Positions 36,283 to 46,545 of a DNA stretch of 64,000 nucleotides are shown here, piece by piece. The stretch is from Lumbricus terrestris (lineage: Eukaryota; Annelida; Clitellata; Crassiclitellata; Lumbricidae). Each line of letters opens with the position of its first letter. Position 1 is the stretch's first letter. The DNA lies in contig OX457042.1 of the NCBI GenBank assembly GCA_949752735.1, forward strand, positions 58,018,156-58,082,155. Direction: 5' to 3'. The notes under the pieces are model-generated. The model did no database searches. It saw nothing but the letters and a program-made list of their open reading frames with translations, and was not told the origin of the DNA. Both the position numbers and the translations under genes were made by a program.

Positions 36283-38690
36283 GTTCCTGGACGAAAAGTA
36301 CCCGGACAAAATGTTCCTGTACAAAAAGTACCCTGACAAAAAGTCCCCGGATAAAGAAGTCCCCGGTCAAATAAACCCTTTAAAGAACATAAAATCGCAC
36401 GCTCTTTTACGAGTGCCTCTGTATTTCGACAGCAGTTAAAAGAATTATTGTCAGTATTATTAGATCTATAAACCTTCTATTTAGGCCATATACATTTTCT
36501 AAATGTTTTAATCTAATGTAATTCCGATCAAACAAACGGCATGATTGGAAATTTAAAGAAATAGCGAATACATAATAAAAGACAATAGGTGTCAAAATAT
36601 ATTACAATAATAATGATTATTAAACGTAAAAAATTAACCACTTTGGTACAACCAAGCAAACATTTGTGGGCGACTGAAAAGAAGCGTAGTAACTCTTTGC
36701 GAGGTGCCAGGACTCCCAGGGCTGTGAACACGATAATCCTGGGCGATAATGTGGCTTCCACGGCCCGGACGCTACTTGTTCACGGGTCGGAATGGACGCC
36801 AGCCCGCTTCTCCGTCTGAAGCCACCCGAGTCACAGCCCTGTCTACATTCAGTGCTCAACGGTTGTTCACCGTACCCATAATCGCAGTCCCTGTCTAGAA
36901 GTCCAGGGTCAATCGGTTCTGTAAGAGAGAAAACACTATGAACTCTGTGTCGGAGTCCGATTCTACCTCTGTCGTGGTGATCGAGTGGGCAGAGCGTGAC
37001 AACAAGTTCACTCTTTCTGGGGATAAGGGGAAAGTGCAACAAAACGTCAAGGGTGGTTGGTTGGGAATTGCGCAGTGGCAAGGACGCCAGTGACTGGTTG
37101 GTCATCCACCAAACACCACGTGAGCTCCCGGGCACCCGATGGTTCTGCACTCCTGCGATCCATATGAGAAGAAACGCTGCTGCTGTTCTAGACATGATGT
37201 CATCAACTGGGCGGTTAATGTCTATCTGAGAGTGTCGTGTGTCTCTGGATTGGTAGTCCTGAACTGGTGAGAGGCTCTCCATCATGCATCATCTTGCTTC
37301 CCACGCAGGCTTGTAGTGAGTGCTGCAGATGAGACCCTCCTGTCGTGCCGTGTGCTAATGTGCACTACGAACATGTTTCGACACTATACCTGGTCGATGG
37401 CACCGGGTGTCTACATGTGAAACCTGGACACCGAGTTAATGACATGGCAATACCCATTTCGGACCAAGTATCGACGTCTGTTCAGCGCGGTCGACTAAAA
37501 AGGGAATGAGTCATTGGTCTCGATTGCCTGCTGAACGGGAGGCACCCATGTTTAGGGTCAGCTCGGCTAGGCAAGCCGCTGCGAGCCTTCCCTCAGGAAT
37601 CGTCAGCATGCATTCTGGTCCATCACGCTTGATAACTGGAACCAGTATGGCATTTTCTGTGCTGGAGGTAGACAGTCTTCTTGAAAAGATCGGTTGCAAA
37701 TGACAGTCAGGAACGGAAGCAGTAAGCTTACATCCACAAATTCTTGTAGAAGGAACGTCGGCAAGTGGTCGAGTTCGCACCGAGTGATACAAGAGCCAAA
37801 CTGCAGACAGCAGCTGCGAGCGTGACAAGATGCTAGCAACTAAGGAACATGAAAACTTATTGTCAAAAATCGATATCTCATTATTAGAACAGCAATGCCA
37901 ATGCTAAGTAGCAAGCTCTCGACACTTTTCAGCTGTGCCAAGAAACTAAAAACATTATTTTGCACGGCATTCTCCCACCCCGGTATAGGCACGGTCTACA
38001 TCCTGGTGCTAACGATCGATAAATAAGTTGCTCCTCCAGAAAACATTTGTGATTGGGATTTAACAAACCATCCGGACCACACAATTTCAAATATGCTTAA
38101 AATAAATCAAAAACAGATGCAATGAAAACTGTCTAGGCTCCTTGGTGAACATGTACATTTCTGACGCAAGAATTAGAATATTTGTTTATCAAAATCTCGT
38201 GAACAAAACTGCAGTCTGCAATAATTGGTTGGTTAAGTTGGTTAATGAAGAATATTCTGTTCTATTGAAAAAACAATAAAGCATTCACGTACATTTGGAA
38301 AAGCCAGTTCCATGTCAGTTCTTCTTGTCAATGTAGGCAACCTGCTGGTAGGCACCCCATGCGCTGGGTTCTATTAGCCTATTCTTTTTCTACAGACATT
38401 TTATCCTGGGACTTCTCGTCCGAGGAAAATTTTATTTGAGGACTTTTTGTCCAGGGACATTCTATCCATGGACATTTTGTCCGGGGACATTTTATCCGGG
38501 GACTATTGTCCAGGGACATTTTATCCAGGGGACATTTTTTGTCCGGAGACATTTTATCTGTGGACATTTTGTCCGGGTACATTTTATCCAGGGACATTTT
38601 GTTCGGGGACGTTTTATCCGGGAAATATTTGTCCAGGACAATTTGTCCGGGACATTTTGTCCGGAGACATTTTGTCTGTCCACGAGGAAT
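36283..38690. mobile_element. Putative foldback element with minisatellite inverted ends
   Basis: The left end (36283-36375) tandemly repeats GGACAAAATGTTCC / GGACAAAAAGTCCCC. The right end (38393-38690) repeats the complement, GGGGACATTTTGTCC, about 16 times. Between them lies a GC-rich block (36640-37840) with long but unrecognised minus frames (to 221 codons), then AT-rich sequence. No clear TSD found. The inverted repeats are seen; mobility is inferred from resemblance to foldback elements. Confidence 0.45.
36620..37285 (-). other. Unrecognised 221-codon frame in GC-rich block
   Basis: The longest frame in the GC-rich interior. Composition is rich in Arg, Ser, Pro and Gly, with no motif I recognise and no conserved partner elsewhere in the window. 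The opposite strand is also partly open, so it may be a composition artefact. Confidence 0.2.
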
Positions 38691-38940
38691 CCATTTCCAA
38701 CATGGTCAACCAGAGTTTGATATAATATTATTGTATCATGTCGAACTCTTTTGTGAAGTCAATGAAGCAGAAATATAGTGTTTGTTTCCTTTCCCTTACT
38801 TTTTCCAAAATTATTCGGAGGTTTGCCATTTGGTCATGTGTGCTTCCTAGGTCTGAAACCTGCTTGTTTCTGGACGATCTCACTTTCAATTTCGGGTTGT
38901 ATCCGTTCTAGTATCAATAGAAAACAAGAAAGAAAAAGAG
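38690..38940 (-). mobile_element. LINE reverse transcriptase fragment at gap edge
   Basis: Minus strand reads LERIQPEIESEIVQKQAGFR then, after a frameshift, HDQMANLRIILEKVRERKQT and FIDFTKEFDMI. This is the RTE-like palm entry. It is cut by the N-gap on one side and the foldback element on the other. Confidence 0.8.
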
Positions 38941-38941
38941 G

Positions 38942-39141
38942 NNNNNNNNNNNNNNNNNNNNNNNNNNNNNNNNNNNNNNNNNNNNNNNNNNNNNNNNNNN
39001 NNNNNNNNNNNNNNNNNNNNNNNNNNNNNNNNNNNNNNNNNNNNNNNNNNNNNNNNNNNNNNNNNNNNNNNNNNNNNNNNNNNNNNNNNNNNNNNNNNNN
39101 NNNNNNNNNNNNNNNNNNNNNNNNNNNNNNNNNNNNNNNNN
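38942..39141. other. Assembly gap (200 N)
   Basis: A run of N, placed immediately before the left LTR of the gypsy element. Frames across it are meaningless. Confidence 1.
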
Positions 39142-39144
39142 TTG

Positions 39145-39273
39145 TGTAATGTTCGTATAACATTATTTAATATGTTTAATTCACAAAAGACGACATGATG
39201 TGAACACGAGTCAAGTCCGGAAACAACACTACCCAGACCCTATATCGAAGAGTCATCGTTCACATATGTTACA
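39145..39273 (-). repeat. 3' LTR of the gypsy element
   Basis: Starts TGTAATGTTCGTATAACATT and ends CACATATGTTACA on the plus strand; identical to 43564-43692. Confidence 0.95.
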
Positions 39274-39445
39274 TCTCCCCTTTTAAAGTAATTATAGGGT
39301 GGCTCTATATCGAAGTCATTATTCACAGTGTTACAAAAGGGGTGACTATATCGAAGTCATTATTCGCAGTGTTACAAACAGGGTGACTCTATATCGAAGA
39401 GTCATTATTCGCATATTTTACATCTCCACTTTACAGTAATTAAAG
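39274..39445 (-). repeat. Tandem LTR-edge repeats plus polypurine tract
   Basis: The minus strand has AAAAGGGGAGA directly before the LTR. Upstream, TATATCGAAG-AGTCATTATTCGCA-type units recur three more times (39303-39420). They copy the LTR's own terminal segment, including two more tract-like ends (AAAAGGGGTGAC and the complement of ACATCTCCACTTT). Confidence 0.75.
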
Positions 39446-39448
39446 GAT

Positions 39449-42400
39449 TTAATTCAAATGGTAATCACTAAATCTGACAGGAAGCTTAGAGGTTCTACCA
39501 CTCCGAGTTTTCATGTTCGAAATAAATCCACTTGTTTCGGTATTTTCCATTGCGGATTGATTATCAGATGATCTTGCCAGTGCTTGGAAATCAGGAGCCG
39601 AAGGTTCTATTACTTCGCCTTGATCTTGAACCTGAGCTGCTATATCCTCCATTGGAGGTCTTCTGCCAGGTGGATCTTCTTTGGTTTGTATGAGATCCCT
39701 TCTGTTTCGTCTAAGGACCGACCCTTCTTCTGTGTTGACAATATATGAACGAGGGGCAGAGTGCGCTCGACTCACTTCTCCACGTGTCCAAGTTCCATTA
39801 AGTTGAACACGAACAACATCTCCTTCGTTCAAGGTCGGAAGAGGCCTGGATGTTCGGTCATGATACATTTTCTGTTTTTGCTGTCTAAATACCAAGTCCT
39901 TTCTGGCATACATTACTTTTGGTTTTAGATTTTTGCTGAGTGTTGGGAGTTTTGTCTTTAATGATCGGCTCATCAGCAATTGAGCAGGACTAACATCTAG
40001 ACCTGATAGCGGAGCATTACGGTACTGTAACAGTGAAATGTAAGGATCTGTGTTGCTGTCGTGGGCTTTGCGTAGCAGCTGTTTAACTGTCTTAATCATG
40101 CGTTCTGCTTGACCGTTTGATTGTGGGTATCTTGGGCTGGAGGTTGTAATTTTGAAACCCCAATCCTGTGCAAAAAATTGAAACTGTCTACTGGAGAATG
40201 GCATATTATCTGCCATAATTTCTTCGGGTATTCCATGCCTTGCAAATATTTCTTTCAGTTTCACAATAACAGATTCAGACGTTTTATCTTCCAGTAACGC
40301 AATTTCTGGATATTTGGAAAAATAATCAACTACTAGAAGATAATCTTTAGCTGCAAACTGAAAAATATCAATTCCAACTTTGGCCCAAGGTCTTTGTGGA
40401 ACCTCATGTGGCATCATTGGCTCAGACTGTTGCTTTCTTCTGTACACATTACAGATAGAACATCTACCCACCATTTCTTCGATTTCACGAGAAATTCCAG
40501 GCCAGTACAGGCAGGAACGTGCCATGGCCTTTGTTTTCTCTATACCCAGATGTCCTTCATGCAACAAAAGCATCATTTCTTTTCTTAGAACTTTGGGCAT
40601 AATGAGTTTGCTTTCATGAAACAACAACCCATCCAGTTCATAAAGGTCACCTGCTAATGTTTGGAATTTCTTTGCCTCTGTTGTAAGGTCTTTCATGTTC
40701 ATGGGAAATCCATCGCGAATCCATTTCTTAAGTCGGTGAAGCTCAGGATCTCGCTCAGTCTCAAATCTAACCTGATCCAACCTTTTGTTGCTGGCCGGGA
40801 AATCATTGAGTATAGTGTGCACCATCACTTCGATGTCATCATGTAATTCTTGATCTCGTGTGTCAAGACCCTGGTTTGTGGTTGCTCTGGAGAGTGCATC
40901 TGCTACATGCATCTGGTTTCCTGGTGTATATTTCAGTTCAATTTCAAATTTCAGCAACCTCAACAACATACGCTGCAACCTTGGAGAAGACTTGTAGAGG
41001 GGCTTTAACAATACACTTTCCAATGGCTTGTGATCTGTTAACACGAGAGTCTTTGAACCGTAAATGTAGTGGGAGAATTTTTCACAAGCAAATACAATTG
41101 CTAAAAGTTCTTTCTCAATTTGAGCGTATCGTGTTTCAGCATCATTAAGAGCTCGAGATGCATACGCTATAGGTTGCCCATTCTGAAGTAGCACCGATCC
41201 CAGTCCTGTAGAAGATGCATCTGTCTGAATACAAGTTTTAGCTTTCGGATCAAAGAATTTTAGTACTGGAGCTGAAGCAATTGCCATCTTGAGCTTACAA
41301 ATTGCCTTTTCATGCTGATCACTCCACATCCATTCCATGTTTCCTTTCAACAACTGTCTCAGTGGCTCAGTGACTGATGAGAAATTTGGTATGAATTTAG
41401 AGATGTAGGTGACCATTCCTAGAAAGCGTTGCAAGCTTTTCTTGTCGTTTGGCACTGGCATGTTTAGAATAGCAGTGACTTTGTCTGTATCTGGAGCCAC
41501 ACCTTCACCTGAGATGCGATGCCCTACATACTTAACACTTGAAAGTTTCAGTTGCAACTTGGCTCTGTTGAAACGAACATTGGCTTTTCTGGCTCTTTCT
41601 AGAACGTTTCTCAATATGAAATCATGTTGTGTGTCATCCTCGGCAGCAATAATCAAGTCATCGAAAACAATGAAAACACCATCTATGTCTGCAAAGATCT
41701 CAAGACTTCGTTTCTGAAAAACTTCAGGCGCTGAAGATATTCCAAATGGAAGTCTCCGAAATGAGAACCTTCCAAAAGGAGTATTAAATGTACAGAGCCT
41801 ACAACTGTCATCATCCAGCTTCACTTGCCAGAATCCATCCTTCATATCAATAATGCTGAAGACTTTTTTGCCATGAAGCTTTGGAAGAATATCTTCACAG
41901 GTCGGAATTGCGAAATGTTCTCTCTTTATTGCTTTGTTCAGATCTCTTGTATCTAAACACAATCTCAGTGACCCATCTTTCTTTTCCACAATCAGTAGAC
42001 TGTTTACCCAGTCGGTGGGTTCATCTCTTTTTTCTATGATACCACAGTGGACCAAACTTTCTAATTTATGCTTTAATTTTGGTTGAAGTGCTAATGGAAC
42101 GCGTCTTGGTGAATGAATCACTGGTTGAATTGCTGGATCTACTGAGATATGATGTTCTTTGGATAACTCCCCAACGCCTTTAAACACATCATCAAATTCA
42201 TCCAACAATTTACTGGCAGTGTTCATTTCTCTATGTGTGGTGAACGAATCAATTCTGCTCACAATATTCAGGCTGCAACACGAGGCTAACCCCAGGATCG
42301 TTGGTGCTCGAGAATCAACAATGTAGAATTCTAGAACGTGTTTCTTGTCTTTTATTCTGGCCTCGAGCACTGTGATTCCCAATGGTTGTATTTTGTTGTT

Positions 42401-43471
42401 CCCATAAGCAGTAAGTACTGTTTTTGTCTTTTGTAACCTACGTTTTCCCGGAATTCTTTCAAACACAGTGGCTGGCATTACATTCGCTTCTGCACCTGTA
42501 TCCAATTTGCATTTGACTGTTTGACCATTGATTACTATGTCCATCCACCAACTATTGGCGTGATTCGTATCCTTTGAACAAAAGTTTGTTGCCACCTCTC
42601 CTATGTCAAAATCATGAACATCAAGTTCTAGCGAATGGATGGCTGCTCTGGATGAACTACGGGATACTATTTCCGAATTTTTATCTCTCATACTGACCCT
42701 GCTAGACGCTCTGCACATCTTTGCGAAGTGATTATCTTTTTTACAGTTATGACAAATTTTCCCGAAAGCCGGACAATGCCTAGGCGGATGCCTGGAACCA
42801 CACTTTCCACAAATGCTTCTGTTTGAGCTATATTCTTTATCGTTCTTTTGGGACGAAAAATCTTTTTCTGATTTTAGTGTATTTATAGCTGTTGAGTCAT
42901 CACCTCTGATCAGCTTCAGTTGTTCTGCTGTGGCTTCCGCTGCTCTGCAAACCTGTAGTGCTTTCGTTAGTGACAAATCAGGTTCTCTAAGCAGCCGTTC
43001 TTGCAAACGAGAGTCTGTGCACCCAAGGACAACTCTATCTCGAATTAATGATTCCTCCTGATCACCAAACTCACAGGTTTTGGCACGGAGACGCAGGGTT
43101 GTAACAAATCCATCTATTGATTCAACAGGTGCCTGAACGCACTTCCAAAACTGAAATCGCTCAAAAACCACATTCTTTCTTGGTGAGCAATAATCGTTAA
43201 ACTTTGCTTTTACAACGTTCATTTTGTTTTTGTCCTCGTCGGGTTCAAATTTAAATGTGTTGAACACGTGTAGTCCTTCATCACCAATGGCACTTAAAAA
43301 CATCGCCACTTGGATTTTTTCCGGAAGTTCATCGGATCGAGAAGCAAGAAGAAATAATTCAAATTTCTGTAACCATACCTTCCACGCTTCTTCTACATTT
43401 CCCCCATCGAGTTTCAACGACGCGGGCGGTTGAAATCCTTTATTGTATGAGTCAGCCATTGTTCCGAACAT
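39449..43471 (-). CDS. Gag-Pol polyprotein of Ty3/gypsy element
   Basis: A single uninterrupted 1340-codon frame. Gag occupies about residues 1-215. Two zinc knuckles follow near 222-254, the second being CHNCKKDNHFAKMC. The aspartic protease has KLDTGAEANVMP near 324. Reverse transcriptase spans about 455-650 (IDMKDGFWQVKLDD; catalytic IVFDDLII near 605, a Phe form of YxDD). RNase H starts near 745 (TDASSTGLGSVLL). Integrase has an H-H-C-C finger from about 970 (HEGHLGIEK ... CSICNVYRRK) and a core with ADNMPFSSRQF near 1085 and QSNGQAERMIK. Gag and Pol are fused without a frameshift. It resembles the K02A2.6-like group. With identical LTRs and an intact frame it may be active. Confidence 0.95.
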   Translation of the reverse strand: MFGTMADSYNKGFQPPASLKLDGGNVEEAWKVWLQKFELFLLASRSDELPEKIQVAMFLSAIGDEGLHVFNTFKFEPDEDKNKMNVVKAKFNDYCSPRKNVVFERFQFWKCVQAPVESIDGFVTTLRLRAKTCEFGDQEESLIRDRVVLGCTDSRLQERLLREPDLSLTKALQVCRAAEATAEQLKLIRGDDSTAINTLKSEKDFSSQKNDKEYSSNRSICGKCGSRHPPRHCPAFGKICHNCKKDNHFAKMCRASSRVSMRDKNSEIVSRSSSRAAIHSLELDVHDFDIGEVATNFCSKDTNHANSWWMDIVINGQTVKCKLDTGAEANVMPATVFERIPGKRRLQKTKTVLTAYGNNKIQPLGITVLEARIKDKKHVLEFYIVDSRAPTILGLASCCSLNIVSRIDSFTTHREMNTASKLLDEFDDVFKGVGELSKEHHISVDPAIQPVIHSPRRVPLALQPKLKHKLESLVHCGIIEKRDEPTDWVNSLLIVEKKDGSLRLCLDTRDLNKAIKREHFAIPTCEDILPKLHGKKVFSIIDMKDGFWQVKLDDDSCRLCTFNTPFGRFSFRRLPFGISSAPEVFQKRSLEIFADIDGVFIVFDDLIIAAEDDTQHDFILRNVLERARKANVRFNRAKLQLKLSSVKYVGHRISGEGVAPDTDKVTAILNMPVPNDKKSLQRFLGMVTYISKFIPNFSSVTEPLRQLLKGNMEWMWSDQHEKAICKLKMAIASAPVLKFFDPKAKTCIQTDASSTGLGSVLLQNGQPIAYASRALNDAETRYAQIEKELLAIVFACEKFSHYIYGSKTLVLTDHKPLESVLLKPLYKSSPRLQRMLLRLLKFEIELKYTPGNQMHVADALSRATTNQGLDTRDQELHDDIEVMVHTILNDFPASNKRLDQVRFETERDPELHRLKKWIRDGFPMNMKDLTTEAKKFQTLAGDLYELDGLLFHESKLIMPKVLRKEMMLLLHEGHLGIEKTKAMARSCLYWPGISREIEEMVGRCSICNVYRRKQQSEPMMPHEVPQRPWAKVGIDIFQFAAKDYLLVVDYFSKYPEIALLEDKTSESVIVKLKEIFARHGIPEEIMADNMPFSSRQFQFFAQDWGFKITTSSPRYPQSNGQAERMIKTVKQLLRKAHDSNTDPYISLLQYRNAPLSGLDVSPAQLLMSRSLKTKLPTLSKNLKPKVMYARKDLVFRQQKQKMYHDRTSRPLPTLNEGDVVRVQLNGTWTRGEVSRAHSAPRSYIVNTEEGSVLRRNRRDLIQTKEDPPGRRPPMEDIAAQVQDQGEVIEPSAPDFQALARSSDNQSAMENTETSGFISNMKTRSGRTSKLPVRFSDYHLN

Positions 43472-43552
43472 CCGACTACAAATTTCTGTTTAAATTTTCT
43501 CAAAACGTTCGAAGAGGTTCGTATCACAATTCTTGCAAGAATTATTAATTGT

Positions 43553-43563
43553 CGACTGCGCCA
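43553..43563 (-). promoter_or_regulatory. Primer binding site, tRNA-Ser type
   Basis: The minus strand reads TGGCGCAGTCG immediately after the 5' LTR. That is complementary to CGACTGCGCCA, the 3' end expected of a tRNA-Ser acceptor stem. Confidence 0.7.
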
Positions 43564-43692
43564 TGTAATGTTCGTATAACATTATTTAATATGTTTAATT
43601 CACAAAAGACGACATGATGTGAACACGAGTCAAGTCCGGAAACAACACTACCCAGACCCTATATCGAAGAGTCATCGTTCACATATGTTACA
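43564..43692 (-). repeat. 5' LTR of the gypsy element
   Basis: 129 bases, identical to 39145-39273. It should carry the element's promoter. Confidence 0.95.
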
Positions 43693-43764
43693 TTGCTGCA
43701 TTGTGCATTAGACCTAAATGCATCATTACGAAATTTATGCCTAACACTCTGGTCTCCTACTTTG

Positions 43765-44835
43765 TAATTGTAATTGTACATTTATATAGCGCCACTTCAA
43801 AAGAACTCCTCAGAGCCCCACCCGACCTGACACCAAACCACTGTCAAAGAAAATGGTTTTCAAACTCTTGCGGAAAAGGGGCAAAGAAAGACAAAGAAGT
43901 TCATTGCTTAGACTAATAGGTAACTTATTCCAAAAAGACCATAGCAAAACTTCTATGTAGCACTGTGGAAGACCGAGCTCTAGGGACAACCAGGTCACCA
44001 TGCGTAGCAGAGCGAAGAAATCTACGGCCTGGAATGGATAGCACAGGTACACACAGTTCCATAACATAGATCGAAGCTTGGCCCGCTAGGCAATTACGCA
44101 TAAGCATTAGAATCTTAAACTCAGTGCATTTTTGCATAGGCAACCAGCGCAGTTCTTCCCGTATAAAACTTGAAATACTCCCAAACTCTGGTATGCCGCC
44201 AATCAGGCGAGCTGCAGCATTAATGACAGATTGCAACTTATTAATGTGTGAAAGGGTTAAGCCCGCATAGATGGCACTACCATAGTCAACTCTCGTGCAT
44301 ATAAATGCATGCATCAGAGTAGTGGCGGCTTTGGTTGTTGGCGAGCGACGCACCAAGCGAATATGACGAAGATGATAAAAGCAAGTGCGACATCCTCACG
44401 GGATCAGAAAAGGTTAATTCCTGGTCCAAGGTCACACCCAAATTACGCACAGGGGTAGAAAAAGTCATGCCAGGAAAGAAATGTTGCAGATTTTGCATAT
44501 CAACTTTAGAAACTTGCATGCGACTTCAAACATTCCTTAAGAACCTAAAAACTGTTTTATTTAGCTGTGGTGGGCCTTGAGCGCTTCTGAGTAGCCTACC
44601 TTGAACAGGCGCTATATAAATTTCTAAAAGAAAGAAATAAAAATCTAAATAAATTGTGTTTTTCCAGTATTTAACCTGAGGCGGTTCGATGACATCCAGG
44701 CACCAATCGTTTCAGATGTCATGAGTATTTGTTTCACTAGAGAGAAAGCCTCTAAAGCTAGACCCTGGACATTATGCCTGAGTGTCATTTTCACGAGTTG
44801 CCCTTCTAAACAAACATCATTAGGCCCATTGTTGT
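43765..44835 (-). mobile_element. LINE fragment, interrupted by another LINE tail
   Basis: Minus-strand pieces: LGVTLDQELTFSD, FICTRVDYGSAIYAGL, INAAARLIGGIPEFG and WNKLPISLSNELLCLSL in shifting frames, and further 5' sequence at 44650-44830. It is the same subfamily as 14765-15540. A plus-strand tail (44525-44645) lies inside it. Confidence 0.8.
44525..44648 (+). mobile_element. Nested LINE 3' tail
   Basis: TTCCTTAAGAACCTAAAAAC, GAGCGCTTCTGAGTAGCCTA and AGGCGCTATATAAATTTCT match the tail at 12060-12165. It is a very short 5'-truncated insertion with an AAAGAAAGAAATAAA end. Confidence 0.8.
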
Positions 44836-44849
44836 AGGCTTATAATTAT

Positions 44850-45180
44850 ACTGGGGGGATGGTTCAGTACGTCCACGTCGTCTCCCCTGGGCAACGGAAC
44901 GAAGTTCCGGCTAAATCTGAACCATGGAGGAAGGAGAGACCTGATCAGTCGCCTTTTTATCCCTGATCATGAAACTTAAATATGGAAAGCAAAACATTCT
45001 ACTCTCGGGTCAAAGTCCCGATCACTCGAGCCGGAGTATCGCTTGGATTTGGGGGATGTCGATGCAGGAGGCTGTACATCGGGCGGAGAGCAGAGGGAGG
45101 TGGAGAGCTTCCATAGATGAGCGGCTTATGCGTGCTGGAGCATCGCCAAGGCCATAAGTCAAGTAAGTCAAGTATAATTA
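44850..45180 (+). mobile_element. Probable LINE/SINE 3' fragment with AAGTC tail
   Basis: The frame end GMSMQEAVHRAESRGRWRAS resembles the C-terminal RWR block of RTE-like reverse transcriptases. It is followed by a short AAGTCAAGTAAGTCAAGT tail. The 5' part is not recognised. Confidence 0.45.
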
Positions 45181-45251
45181 TACTGTATCTATATTAATAG
45201 TATGTGTTGGACAATTATAGCATATATACATGTATTTAGTTAAGTGCGACA

Positions 45252-45342
<91 letters not shown>

Positions 45343-45350
45343 GTTATTAT
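45252..45350. repeat. (TTA)n microsatellite, LINE tail
   Basis: About 30 TTA/ATT triplets immediately beyond the 3' end of the minus-strand LINE that follows, thus its (TAA)n tail. Confidence 0.9.
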
Positions 45351-46545
45351 TGACTTTTTATATAGCGCACCTTCAAGGTAAACTACTCAGAAGCGCTCCC
45401 AGTCCAACAACGGCTAAATAAGGCAGTTTCTAAGCGAGAAAGAAACATAGTGGTGTGACCTCTAGGCACCAGGCGGAGAGCAACAGGGTTTTAGGGCCAG
45501 CCACTGAAAAAGAGCGTCGCTGCATTATAGCAGTTCGAGAACGAGGGGTCAAGAGTTCAGCTTGATCAGCTGATCGGAGGTCAGATCGCCGCTGGACACC
45601 AGAGGTGGGACAGCGGAACTCCTGTAGGTAGGCTACATGGGAGCAAGACCCTCCGTGCAGCGCCAGATTAGTGCAGAAACCCAATAAGTGATGCGCTGTG
45701 TAATTGGAAGCCAGTGAAGGACATTTCGCATGTATTCCTTAACTCGATCGAATTTAGGAATGCGACCAATAAGACGTGCAGCTGTGCGCAGAACCCGGTC
45801 AAGACACCTAATCCGGATCGCCGGGAGCCCGACAGAGAGGGCACTGCAATAGTCGAGGCGAGAGACCACAAAGGCATGAACAAGATTGGCAGCTGCAGTA
45901 GGGGTCAGAGATCGAGATACCACCCTAAGCTGACGTAGTTGGTAGTAGCAATCACAACAAAGTAGATTTATGTGTTTCGAGAACGTCAGCTCCTGGTCCA
46001 ATGTGAAACCAAGGTCCCGAATAGTGCAGGCAAATGTGGTTCCAGGAAACTCAAGAGTTAAAGCTTCAGAAATCAAGTTGTTGGCGAATTCCGAGCCATA
46101 TATATTGGGTCTTGTTTGGGTTTAGTCTTAAGCGGTTGGAAGACATCCAAGCTTCTAGGATCTGCACGGGCCGGTTTATTGATTGAACCGCTGTAATGGC
46201 TTCACACGCCAGACAGTGAACATATACCTGAAGGTCGTCTGCATAAGATTGACTCAAGACAGAACCAGCTGCTATAAGATGGCCAAAGTCTGCAGTATAG
46301 ACGATGTAAAGCAGAGGACCCAGAACAGAATCTTGCGGCAAACCAAATGGAGCAGGAGTCCAGGGCGACCTAGCATATCCAAAAGCCACAATGAAAGAAC
46401 GGTCCTGGAGATAGGAGGTAAGCCAAGAAAGAAAGTTGCCAAAAGAGGTAGAAAGCCGTTCTAGGAGAATATCGTGGTCCACTGTATCAAATGCAGCACT
46501 TACATCAAACAGTGCCAAAAGGGTGTGGCCTATCAACATGGGTGG
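45350..46545 (-). mobile_element. LINE reverse transcriptase, 5' truncated
   Basis: Minus-strand frames 46539-46066 and 46076-45633 carry LALFDVSAAFDTVDHDILL, GLPQDSVLGPLLYIVYTADF (the G-to-D change replaces the usual PQGSVLGP), the catalytic SYADDLQVY, RDLGFTLDQELTFSKHI and HWLPITQRITYWVSALIW. A frameshift separates palm and C-terminus near 46070. The 3' end has the shared GAGCGC...GGCGCTATATAAA tail. Confidence 0.9.

Larger units (their letters stand above)
39145..43692 (-). mobile_element. Complete Ty3/gypsy LTR retrotransposon
   Basis: Minus-strand element: 5' LTR 43564-43692, primer binding site 43553-43563, gag-pol 43471-39449, purine tract 39274-39284, 3' LTR 39145-39273. The LTRs are 129 bases, TG...CA, and identical by eye, indicating recent insertion. 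No envelope-like frame. Target duplication is unclear: TTG adjoins both outer ends, but the left side then enters the gap. Confidence 0.95.

Noticed and set aside
36620..37285. Host gene of 221 codons
   Set aside because: No motif, no splice support, opposite strand also open, and it lies inside the putative foldback element; listed only as an unrecognised frame.
38778..39163. Frames of 109-123 codons over the gap
   Set aside because: Composed mostly of N; only the short flanking LINE motif is meaningful.
40380..43433. Plus-strand small frames within the gypsy element
   Set aside because: Antisense shadows of the Gag-Pol frame.
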